From positions 62,001-126,000 of the forward strand of contig NW_019173989.1 of the NCBI RefSeq assembly GCF_001642475.1: a stretch of DNA of 64,000 bases, read 5' to 3'. The position numbers and the translations under genes were made by a program. Every line of letters starts with the position of its first letter. Position 1 is the stretch's first letter. Of the stretch, positions 33,387 through 43,636 are shown one piece after another. The notes beneath the pieces were generated by a model, which worked only from the letters and a program-made list of their open reading frames with translations, searched no databases and was not told the DNA's origin. This DNA comes from Fonsecaea monophora. Its lineage: Eukaryota > Ascomycota > Eurotiomycetes > Chaetothyriales > Herpotrichiellaceae.

Positions 33387-34288
33387 CTACAAGGCCGGAG
33401 CGGACGGCTTGTTCGCACCACAAAGGAATGGACCACCCGGTTTCAGGCCCTGGCGAGATGGGTTCGTCTCCGAAATATCCGAGGAAGGAGGGGGTTCACA
33501 GGCCTCGCGCGGGCTCGTCAATGTTGGCAAACGTGCCATTTCACTCGCCACTGGACGATGCAGTGGCTGTTGCAGAAGGAGATGTTCGGGACCCTCCCCC
33601 GGAAGCTGCGGTGCAGACGTTGCAGGGAGTGGCAAAGGATGATACAGCACAGGCGCTGCTGGATGCTCCGTCGCCATAGATGCCGCCATGAGCATGGGCG
33701 CGGGAGGCGGCGCGAGCGGCTCTGCCCTGTCCCCATGGACCTGGCGCTCAACGTTCCTGGTTCTGTCCTCGAGGGAGCTCATGCGGCCGTGCGCCAAGTT
33801 TTGCACGCCCCTGATATACTGGTTTGTGTCGGCGAGTGCCCCGGACAGTGCGTCGATTTTCCTGCCGTCGGCGTCGACACGCGCACTCAAGGTGTTCACG
33901 AACTGAGTCATGGTGTCCAGGCGGCGGGCCGCGTCTTCGTGACAGAGCGACGACCTCTCGAGACACGTGGCGAGGCCGTCCATGCGGCGGGCGACGCCGT
34001 CGCTGCGCCGCATTGACAGGTGCTGCTGCTCGCAGATCTCCCGCGTCTTGTCGTCGAGCTGGGCCTGGACCTTGTTTGTCTGCTGACTGAGAGCTGGTTT
34101 CATCGAAGATTAGTTGGAGTCCGGTTCTTTCTCCGGAGGTAGTCAGTCAGGTCAAGTGACTTACCCGAAACAACTTGGTCCAACAAATCCAACCTGGCAA
34201 GTGGTTGCACTTGGCCGCTTGGGTAGGAAATGGTAGCGGCGGCGGTGGAGGAGGAGTTGGGACCCTCATGTCCACTTGCAGAGGTCAT
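33387..34288 (-). CDS. Two-exon coiled-coil protein of unknown function
   Basis: Exon 1 (34288-34165) starts MTSASGHEGPNSSSTAAA and ends in DLLDQVVS. A 71-bp intron (34164-34094; GTAAGT donor, CTGAC branch, CCAG acceptor) splits an Ala codon in phase 1. Exon 2 (34093-33387) completes a protein of 276 residues. Residues about 45-155 are highly charged with heptad-like spacing and few prolines (NKVQAQLDDKTREICEQQH, DALSGALADTNQYIRGVQNL), predicting a coiled coil. The rest is Pro-rich and probably disordered. No catalytic domain is seen. A TATA-like element lies 141-148 bases upstream of the ATG. The clean splice and open frame make it a credible gene. A function as scaffold or oligomerising protein is only a guess. 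Confidence 0.6.
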
Positions 34289-34428
34289 GGCTGATGAGGA
34301 ACAAAGTTTGCAATGTGGGAATATGTGTGGGAATATTTGTGGGACGAGAGAATGCGATAGAAATGGGCGAGGAGTAGAGAAGAGTTGTGGTGCAGAAGGA
34401 TGCGAGGTGGTTTGGGTAGATAGAGAGA

Positions 34429-34436
34429 CTTATATA
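34429..34436 (-). promoter_or_regulatory. Candidate TATA box of the coiled-coil gene
   Basis: On the minus strand TATATAAG occupies these bases, 141-148 bases upstream of the ATG at 34288. It supports the gene model. Confidence 0.4.
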
Positions 34437-35230
34437 GTCCTGGACGAGGGGGTGAGGGCACTTTTGTCGACGCAACAACGATCATACATCCAATGAGAAC
34501 ATTTCCAATACGACCGGAAGCTGCAAAATTTCAAGCAGCTTGAAACAAAGGGCTGGTTGAAGTCGACCAATTGCAACCATCCATCCCCAGCTTTGCTACC
34601 CGACCCTGCCCCCTGTGATACCCTCGTTGGCTTTGCTCTTCTTTTGTGGTTGAATGGCTTGCATCGGGGTGGTGCGAGGATCAACGAATCCCAGAACCAG
34701 AAGCCGCTCTCATTCGCGAGCTAGACAGTTGCCTGGAATGGGGCCGGCGGTAGCAACGTGTTGTTAGCTCAGTGGGTGACAGTGGCGGAAACGGAGGCAC
34801 TGTGAGACAGTACAACAAGGGAATTCCGCGGACGCAATCAGGGCGACGCTACTTGAACAGTTCTCAATAATCCGTCTTGATGTGATTCATCCTGTCGAAT
34901 CGTGCGCAGATTGCCCGGGTTCTAGGTTGCCTTGCATTTGTTCAATAATGCATGGGCACGGGAGGACTTTGGATTCCCCAGCATTCTGACAAGGAAAGTT
35001 ACTTGTGTTGATGACTGAGCGGCGGAGAAAGATTTCTCCGAATCACGGGGTGAGTTGGAAAGTTTTGGCTGTCGGAGGAATGTTCTTCTAGGTTACGTGT
35101 TTGCTAAGTGGTCTTGGCGACTGGAGCCTGATAATAATTTCTACGACCACGCATAGCGCGCGCGGCGCATCTTTCACCTTGTTGCGACTGGTTTCCCCCT
35201 CGATGCCACCTCGACACCATCGCGGATGCG
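34437..35230. other. Intergenic, no gene seen
   Basis: No supported frame. It holds the upstream region of the FunK1 kinase gene; I could not pick out a convincing TATA element. Confidence 0.4.
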
Positions 35231-37658
35231 ATGGACGATCAAGAGCAGGCAAAGATTATCGAGGACAATCCTATTGGGAAGGATGTCTTCCATCGCGTTC
35301 GCGTTACGTTTGAACTCAGCTGCAAAGACAAGGAGATTCCGTGCACCTTGGACGCGCTGGGCCAACTTGACAGAGGAGGCATGATGATCCAGCTTCGTTT
35401 TCCTGCGCTCCTCTGACTTACACGTAGTAATCCGAATACTTGCGGAATCCCTTCTTATCTCTCTACGACTACTGCCGCTCGCAAGCCAACTCCGTTCCAA
35501 GACAGGTTGTGGGAGCCTTGATTCCGACCTGCGCAGACTGTTTGGAACGATCGCCGATAACTATTTCGACCTCGACCGCATCGAGCCTCTCCTACAGGCA
35601 GCCCTTGCCGACGATCCTGATGATGCGCTCATCTGGGACCGAGTCTACGAGGCCGTCACCGAAATCACCCCGCCCACGACGTCGCGATGCCCTCCTATCC
35701 AAACCCCATTCCGTCAGACAACGGGCAGCTTGATGAATACCTCCGAGCTCCGCGACAATGTGGACGGAGTGCTCAAAAAAGAACTCGGCGCTCTTTACGT
35801 CGGGCTTCCTCGATTTCACGAGGCTTTTTTTGGGCGCGTGGCAGACCTCGAGGAGATATCCGCAGCTGTCTTCAAGAAGTGTAAAGAAGGCAACGAACCA
35901 CTCTTCAAGGATGGATGGATCGAATGGCCGAGAGATGCAAAAGAAGAAGACGTCTTGCGCTGGTTGAGAAGAGTGCACGAGAAACTGGTCAACTTTGCAG
36001 AAATATACAAGACGCTCCCGAGGCACCCACGATGGCTACTGGCACAACCCAACAAGGTCGTACAGGGTTCAGTTGCAGATCGCAAGTTAGACGTCGCCTT
36101 CCTAGCTTGCCCCAAGACCGAAGAAGGCTTCAGACATACCTGGTGGGATATCCTCATACCAGGCGAGCTGAAGAGCAATCCATCGGCCGACGCGCCGGGA
36201 AAGGCGTGGCTTGATCTTGGGACGTACGCCAGAGAAGTGCTCGCTGCTCAAGACAACCGTCGTTTCGTCTTGGGCTTTACCCTCTGCGGGTCACTCATGA
36301 GGATATGGGAGTTTGACCGGCTCGGGGGGATCGCATCCGAACAATTCGACATCAACAAGGATGGGGAGCGTTTTGTGTCCACGATCATCGGGTTTACCCT
36401 CATGAGTGAGGAGGAGCTTGGCCTTGATCCCACAATCATGACGGGCGCAGATGGTAAACGATTTATCGAGATCCAGCGGAATGATTCGACAGAGCGTGTC
36501 ATGATTGACCGATTGATGCTACGCACACGCCGCACAGCTGGCAGGGCCACGACTTGCTGGAAAGCCTATCGAGAAGGACAACCAGAGACACCCCTCGTCA
36601 TCAAAGACTCATGGCAACATGTCGAACGTGATGAGGAAGGCGAATTGTTACGCGAAGCAACCAGTCAAGATGTTGCCAACGTGGCCCGATACTATCACCA
36701 CGAGACTGTCCAAGTGGGCAAAAAAGATGACGACATTTGGGGCAATGTGCGCGGCGGGCTCGACGTCGCCACAGCTACGAACTACCCGTTGAGGCCGGAA
36801 CCTTCCATGCCGCCACCGAGTATCACCGCGGCTAGGGGTTCGTCGAGAGGTCGCAGCAAAAGCACCAGCGGCCGCCCAGCCGGCAAGAAGCGATCATCCA
36901 GTCACGTCCTCGCCCTCCTGCCCTCCAGCAAGCGGGCTTGTTCGATATCTCCAACGAACGCTCGCGACGAAACAATACCCAATCGTGTACATCGTCGTGT
37001 CGTCCTTCGTGACTATGGGAAGTCTATATACAAGGCGAGCTCCCGATCGGCTCTCCTTGCTGCACTGGAGGGTTGCATTGGTGGCCACGAATCCTTGTAT
37101 AAGGCTGGGTTTCTCCACCGAGACATCTCGATCAACAATCTCATGATCAACGAGGACGAGAACAACCCCTCCCAGCGTTCTTTCTTGATTGATCTTGACC
37201 TTGCCATCCAGGTGCCACGAGAAGCCGCCTCTGGAGCAAAACACAAGGCCGGCACGAGGGCGTTCATGGCGATAGGGGCGCTTCTAGGCGAGCAGCATTC
37301 TTTCATGCATGACCTCGAGTCATTCTTCTGGGTGCTCTTCTGGTTATGCATCCACTATACAGGGCCGGGTACCGCAGTCAAGTCATCTACGTATGACCAT
37401 TGGAATTACATGGATGATCAAAATCTGGCGGACTTGAAACGAGGTACGATAGGGGATGAGGTTGATTTTGTCAGTATCGCGCGCACGCACTTCACACCGT
37501 ACTACCAGCCATTGGTCCGATGGGTCAATAGGCTGCGGGAGAAGGTATTTCCAAACGACAAGAGGTGGAAGAAACCGGACCTGAGGCTCTATTCTGCGAT
37601 GAAGGACATACTTCGGGAAGCCCAGAAGGACCCAAAAGTGCTAGGAGGTGACGGATAG
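35231..37658 (+). CDS. FunK1-family protein kinase
   Basis: A fungal-specific FunK1 protein kinase, a family expanded in many fungi whose targets are unknown. The core frame runs from the ATG at 35733 to the stop at 37658 (641 residues). The N-terminal region is typical (ELGALYVGLPRFHEAFFG, FKKCKEGNEPLFKDGW, a WWDILIPGELK segment). A Ser/Arg/Lys-rich linker lies near 360-410. The catalytic loop LHRDISINNLMI is near residue 462 and the DFG-equivalent IDLDLA near 486. The same frame is open back to 35388 without an ATG, and its translation (SLDSDLRRLFGTIADNYFDL) looks like the family's N-terminus. So coding starts earlier, probably at the ATG at 35231 in another frame (MDDQEQAKIIEDNPIGKDVF). 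The joining intron is not resolved: that frame ends at a TGA at 35414-35416. Confidence 0.8.
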
Positions 37659-39413
37659 GTAGTATTGTCATAGGGCTATGTATGCCATGGCAGTATTTCT
37701 ACATTCACATCGCTCCTCCCATACCATATCATCGACAGAGCGATAGCCTGGCGATACCGAACATTCAGAGGGTAGGGAAAGCAAAACCAGGGGCATTTCC
37801 TGATTCAACGTCCACATTGGTACTATCACTCGAGGACCTTTCAGCACATCTGCCGGACGACGCATGGTATCCCGACGAGACATATTTATTGATGAGCCGG
37901 AACAGAGACCGATACAAGATTCCCGTCCCGTTGGACACCCCTTTTTTGCCGGCCTAGAGGAGGCGGTTTCGTTGGATCTAATTCGCTCCGCTCCGCCGTT
38001 GGAGGCCAGTCTGAGTATTGGGCCGTTGTGGCTACAGTTGACCAAGACGAGCAGGGTGGGGAAAAGGGTTGAATGATGGGAACCTTATTATGGCAACGGC
38101 AATGGCAATGATGCCGGAGGCTCCAGGAACCATGCAGAAATCATGTGCTGTTAAACGGCTCGGTGCACAGGCTCGTCCTTGCGGCAACTTGGATCGAGGC
38201 GTTTGGGGTTGTCAACGTCTTCCCTCTATTATACAACTCTTGAAGGACTATTCGCCCACGTGCAATACAAGAGCCATGCCCACATGACTTCGGAGAGCTC
38301 GAGTCGGGTCTGCAATGGGTTCGATTCCAAGGACACGAACACAGCTCGGACTTGGTTGGCTCGTACAAGGTTGGGAAATCTCTCTGGACTGTTTCATCAA
38401 CTGCGAGAGGGAGGAACAGGTACAGGGCCGATTTTAATCTTAGTTGACCCGTATCCCATATCCCGCATTCTGCAACCTGCAGCTTGCAGCCCATGGCCTC
38501 CTTCCTCTGTAACTATTGCGGAGTATGGTCACGTGAAATGGCGCTTACGTTTCCGTTGACGCGCGAGCCCCGCGGCGCGCTTTGGCAAAACCACGCAGTC
38601 AGCTGTGTAGGTAACCTTTGTTCTTGTACAGTTCTTTGTGTAATAACTCATGGATTCAAGACACACAGCGGGTTCGAAGACTGACATCTGATCAGACGCA
38701 AGCGGTGCAGGTATGTACAGAGGGAAACCTCCTTCCTGGCCAGCGGTGGTTGGCTCCGAGTGCTGAGTTCTCCGTGCAGTTTAGCTGGCCATGAGCGATT
38801 TCTTGCTTTCTGTCAAATGGATATGAAGCCACACCTCAGCCTGGCGGAGATCGACCAGCACGCTACTACTACCCGCTGTCGACGGGTCCGCCGAGTACCC
38901 GAATTCGACCCAGTGCCTCGCATGTCACGAAGCAGCTACGAAAGGACGGACAGTTGTGGCGCCCAAAGTCCGACTGACTCGATGCACAACAACATCGCCA
39001 TAGCCAAAGTCGGTGGCATTGACTCAATCGGTGGTTATTGAAGGTCAAAGGAGAAGCTCACAACAAAAGGTCATTTGTGAGATTAAAGGGAATGTGCACA
39101 ATGGCCATTCCCCGAGTCTCGGAAAAAGAAAACAGGCATTCAAGAGTGGAAACGGAAATAGTTTCTTTCTAGTCGACAAAGAACGGAGCTTGCTTTGGCC
39201 AGTGAATCAGGGCATTGCTCACGCACACAAACGCACTGCCTGTGTACATTGCCTGCAAACTTCATTCATGACTCACAGCCTTGTGTCTCAACTGCCCTGG
39301 CAAAGCCTTTGCCCACGACCTCCATAAATATCGAATCATTTCCTCCCGAATCCATCTTCTTCTCATCACAACTTCTTATCCATCGCTTGCACCCGCAATT
39401 CTACCCAAACGGA
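37659..39413. other. Stretch without a supported gene
   Basis: Only short frames. The frame containing the F-box start is open from about 39195 but lacks an ATG before 39414, so the 5' leader of that gene lies here. Confidence 0.4.
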
Positions 39414-40835
39414 ATGGAGTCTCGCATCGAAAGACCGCTGACACTACTCAAGCTCCCCACGGAAATCCTCTTGGATATTATCGACTTACTGGACAGCGAC
39501 ATTTTCCCAGCAAATCGACAACACGTCAGAAAGGTTCGGCAGACATGCAAAGCATTACACAGATTGTCCGAGCCTGCGTTTTTCCGGTTTCTCAGTTATG
39601 CCGACCAAGATCAAGCTGATAAATTAACTCGCGTGTTGATGGAACATCCGCACCGATATGACCTAGTCAATCGTCTCATTGTCTTTCCTAACCGTCTGCG
39701 GAACAACTCGAACGACGACAACATGGTCTGTGATCTTCCCAAATTCGGCAAGCTCAAGGTCTTGCACATTGTGGGACCTAGCTCCAGAGATTGGTCACTC
39801 TTCGCCGCCCTCGAGCCGACGCTCGCATCGAGTGCCTTTCCCGAGTTGCGCGAGTGCACGTTGGTCGGCATGTGTGGCCATCGAGTTTGCATCAACCCTT
39901 TGCTCAAATTACCCAAGCTCACGACGCTGAAAATTTCTGTACCCTTCTTTCATGACGATGATGACTCGCTCCCGATACCTCATTCCACGCCGTTGAAACA
40001 TCTGGTCCTGTTAGGGGCTCGGGGTTTGACCCCAAATGCTCTCGCGTCCATCCTGCGATTGCCTAGAGCACTCGAGACCCTGGAGTACGAGTACCTCCAT
40101 GATTTGGAAGTGCCCATTTTTTCTCCGTGGACCATGTTAAACAGCATGCAGACCGACGCGCTCAATGGCCTAGCGGTAATACTGGCTCGTCGTCAACCGC
40201 GTCTCGAGCTGTTGAAATTATATCTCCATCGCCGTTACTGCTATGAAGCCGGTATGGATACTGGAGTCATTGACTTGGCGGCACTGACTGGATTGAAAGA
40301 ACTCTGCCTCTCACGGGAGGTAGTGTCCTCCTCCGACTTTTTTCCCAAGCTACCGGAGGCCCTCAAAGTTCTCCGCATTGAGGCCGCATATAACAACCTG
40401 GCGACAGTAGCTCAGGATGTTTGCCGAAGATCGAAACTTGAGGCTATCTCATTGCCGCCTCTTGTCGTGTTTCAGAATTTCTTGGCACACACAGAGCGTA
40501 GACTCCTCTACGCTCGAATGTGCTTGGAGATGCCGCTTAGACAGCGAGACGACATGGTGGTTAAACAGCACTGGAGGGCGGCTACTAAATTCTTCCTCAA
40601 ATATCTGCAAGTCAAGGAGGTCTTGTTTGTGGATAGAGACGAGAGGTTCGAACGACGCATACAAGTGACCAAGACTGAACGCAAAGCGCGGATGCTATTA
40701 AATGTCACTCCGTATGAGCACTGGCCAGTCCCAAGGCTCAATCCCCCCTCCGGATCCGTATATCCCGCGGACTATTTTAGGACATCCGAGTATCGTGCTC
40801 TCGTTCAGAAAGGATTGGCCTCTGCCTGGGAGTGA
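39414..40835 (+). CDS. F-box protein, paralogue of the 30-kb gene
   Basis: An intact single-exon gene of 473 residues. I start it at the ATG at 39414 (MESRIERPLTLLKLP); the frame is open upstream but only from a TTG, which is not a credible fungal start. The F-box lies at residues 9-58 (LTLLKLPTEILLDIIDLLDS then VRQTCKALHRLSEPAFFRFL). Leucine-rich segments follow, for example KFGKLKVLHIVGPSS, LLKLPKLTTLKISVPFF and STPLKHLVLLGARGL, arranged as in the F-box gene 8 kb upstream and sharing the STPLKHL signature and an A-LETL motif. The likely role is as the substrate receptor of an SCF ubiquitin ligase. The target is unknown. Confidence 0.85.
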   Translation: MESRIERPLTLLKLPTEILLDIIDLLDSDIFPANRQHVRKVRQTCKALHRLSEPAFFRFLSYADQDQADKLTRVLMEHPHRYDLVNRLIVFPNRLRNNSNDDNMVCDLPKFGKLKVLHIVGPSSRDWSLFAALEPTLASSAFPELRECTLVGMCGHRVCINPLLKLPKLTTLKISVPFFHDDDDSLPIPHSTPLKHLVLLGARGLTPNALASILRLPRALETLEYEYLHDLEVPIFSPWTMLNSMQTDALNGLAVILARRQPRLELLKLYLHRRYCYEAGMDTGVIDLAALTGLKELCLSREVVSSSDFFPKLPEALKVLRIEAAYNNLATVAQDVCRRSKLEAISLPPLVVFQNFLAHTERRLLYARMCLEMPLRQRDDMVVKQHWRAATKFFLKYLQVKEVLFVDRDERFERRIQVTKTERKARMLLNVTPYEHWPVPRLNPPSGSVYPADYFRTSEYRALVQKGLASAWE

Positions 40836-42420
40836 AGTTTTTGTTGATGCTTTTGGTGGTGAAAGAGGGGGGGGAATATTGCTCGCACATGGACACAGAA
40901 TGCACGACGGAGGAATTTCTGCTGGCTGAGGGGAGACGAAAACAAGCAGTCAGGGTGGGTGTGGTGTGGTACACACGGTCCATGACTTTCAAGTGTTTTG
41001 ACCTGTGGGCCTGTGGACCTGTTCAGTGAATTGTATTGTATTGCATTTGCATTTGTAGAGTAGATACTCCTGTGATGTGGGATATTCTTTCTGGTAAACC
41101 AACAACCCCCAAAAAAAAAAAAAAAAAAGGAAGGGAAAAAAAAAAAGGTAGAAAATATCTAAAAATACCCTTGAAGGGCCATCAATCTTTGTTCCCTCCC
41201 ATCTTCCCCGGCATCCTGATCAATCAATCTCCCACACTCTTGCTCTTTTTTTTTTTTTCGTCTTCTTCTAGCGAGTACATTTTCCATTTCTCTTTGTTTT
41301 GTCCTGAACAGCACTATCGTCTGGCCCCTAAATGAATCCTCGTTGTGTCGACCACGATCGGAGTCACGGAGCCCGGTCCCTCGGCACTTGGCCACTTACA
41401 ACGCGGGATCTGTTCACACGGACACAACCTCAACCCTTTTGAGATTGAGCCCTCCATCTTACAACCTCATCGACTCCAATGCCTCGTGAGGCTGTTCACG
41501 TCTGTGATCGACCAGGCTGGCTCCCGGAGAGAGAGCCTTCCCCTCTCGTTAATATGGAATCGGCTGGTTTCCAATCAAATGACAAACCGGTTAGATAATA
41601 CTATGTATGGCCAACCACTGGACGGGACTGCTCAGGCAGGATTACACGATCGTGAGGCAAGCATGATGCGGCTAAAATACACGGCGTGGGAAGAAAGAGC
41701 GCGGAACATTGCTGGAAAGATTTGCCCATCATGGCCCACGACGACGACGGTTTGGTCGGTGCGAAATTAGAGCCCGCATCATCAGGGGCTGATTGGGCGA
41801 ATGGGCGACTAGGGAATTTGCCCACAAGGGCACACGATCTCTGGGGGGGAAGGGCGAAGTAGAGAGAGGACCTCGTCACTTGAACTTTACTGCGGGACAT
41901 GAATACGCGGAGGCGATATGCTCCATTTTTTTTTTTTTCCTCTACACCTCTACCACCGGCGGTGAGCAAAGTAGTCTGTCAATCAGGCCTTTTTCTATGA
42001 ACGACTTCACCCTATGGGTGGTAGTGAAATGCAGCAAGTGCCTCTCTCTGTCTCCTCTCGTTATCTTCCCGCTCTCTCAACTCCCTCCTGCGGCTCGACG
42101 TTGCTCTGATGTGACCTCGAGTTGGAAGAACATGCCAGATACAAGAGTAGGAGAGAGACAGAGATTCTGTGAAAAGCTGCAAGGACTTTGGTGAGCTCTG
42201 CCGGCCAGGCTATTCCTGACCCTGACCCAGACCTCGTGCTATTGTTGTTGTAAAAACAGGTGAGGCGTGGTGATCAGATCTCCTGTCGCCTTGAAAAAGC
42301 CGCCTCCAGGACTGTGATTCGCGTACCGGGGCATAAGATCCATCACCACCTGTGTTTTTGCGTGTCGTTTTTGTCCAGGAATCAACGTTGCGATCGACGA
42401 TGTGCGCGCTCCGCGCGTTC
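40836..42420. other. Intergenic with homopolymer runs
   Basis: Contains two A-runs at about 41108-41147 and T-runs at about 41247-41259 and 41929-41939. A plus frame at 41345-41770 is open (141 codons) but has no recognisable motif, so I do not call it. Confidence 0.4.
41108..41147. repeat. Paired poly-A tracts
   Basis: Two adenine runs of about 18 and 11 bases separated by GGAAGGG. Such runs can be slippage products or the tail of an old retroposed sequence. No retroelement body was recognised next to them. Confidence 0.7.
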
Positions 42421-43636
42421 CTAGTTAGCTTCTTCTCTCTTCTTGGCTGACTTGTCTTTCTCCCCCGCCAATTCCGCGGCCTTGTTTCCACGTCTGTTCG
42501 CATTTCGGGCATGGCTGCACATCCGATTCAATGCCTCGTCTATGATGGCGTGTTTCCACCAATGTTGCCAGATTACGCGAAGATCCGCGGGCCCAATTGT
42601 AACAGCCTCGATACCGGTTGCGGTCGTGGCGGGTATTTCGAAGAATGGAAGTCGGGTTTCGCAGTCACCGGCTTCAATGGTTGCGGAAAAGATCTGCGTC
42701 GGCTCTCCTCCGTGGTCCAGATTTCGTTCCCAGACTTCCCAGACGAGCGTGCTCTTCCCGACCCACTCGACACCCTTGTACCAAAGTGGCCCCAGGTCCG
42801 AATCTAATTGGAAATCCGCTCTGTCAATGGCCCAGAGTTCACGGATGTCGAGGTCCACGGGGCTTGTGTACTCGGGGTCCGTGACAAGATCGACCAAGAT
42901 CAACCTGGAGACGTCGGACGTTCCTTTCAAGTACAGGTCTCGCAAATTGAGTAGACTTTGACGAGATCGTGAAACACCAACTTCGACAACAGTGTGTAAG
43001 GCGGTCCCACCAACGTCCTCGATCCATGCGATACCCAAGTCTGGCTCTTTATGTGACCCTTCCCATTCTCCTTCGAAATCAATATCCTCGCCACGTATTA
43101 TGCAGAGTTTGTGCCGGACAGCCGAATCTAATTTCTCTTTGGCGACATCACCGAGCCATCCGATGATTCTACCGTGTCTTCGGCCAGGCGTAGGTGAAAG
43201 AGTGAGGACTGACTTGTGGGAGTTGTATGAGATTCTGAATCTAAGCATGCGGGGTGATATTAGTATCTTGTTTGATAGAGATCACATAAGAAGAAGGGTG
43301 TGCATACCCTCTACTGAGAGACTCAAACTCAGAATCCTCGAGCAGTAGGGCAAAGGACGACTCAGGTACGATGAACTCGCGGGGTCTGTCTGGAAACTCA
43401 AGGTTGTGGCCGTCGAGACAATACTGTAAAAATTTTCGAGCATCGTCTGTTTGATCCAGGCCCACAGCTTGCTGGAGAGGTGTGGTCGTGTCTTGCGACG
43501 GTGTGATTGTGTGCTCAGAATCCAAGGTCTTCTGGACACGGAGAGGGAGATCGACTTGTGAATCAGAGGCCGCGCGCGACGGTGGGGGATCAATAGAGGG
43601 GGAAGATTGCCCGGCGGAATCATTCACGAAGGCCAT
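42421..43636 (-). CDS. PD-(D/E)XK-like hypothetical protein
   Basis: A two-exon gene of 382 residues on the minus strand. Exon 1 is 43636-43308 (MAFVNDSAGQSSPSIDPPPS, a disordered start) and exon 2 is 43240-42421. The 67-bp intron (43307-43241) has GTATGC, a near-perfect TACTAAT branch and TTAG, joining in phase 2 at ESLSR-G-FRISY. The central domain has SHKEPDLGIAWIED (Glu175, Asp177) and HTVVEVGVSRSRQSLLNLRD (Glu196-x-Gly198). This matches a widespread fungal family with a restriction-endonuclease-like PD-(D/E)XK core. Here the final Lys of E-x-K is replaced by Gly, so catalysis is doubtful. A Lys-rich C-terminus (EKDKSAKKREEAN) follows. Its role is unknown and it is probably not a restriction enzyme. 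Confidence 0.65.

Noticed and set aside
39195..39413. Upstream extension of the second F-box protein
   Set aside because: Only a TTG could start it; the ATG at 39414 lies directly before the F-box.
41108..41147. Retrotransposon tail
   Set aside because: Poly-A runs alone are insufficient; no reverse transcriptase or integrase motif and no target duplication was seen.
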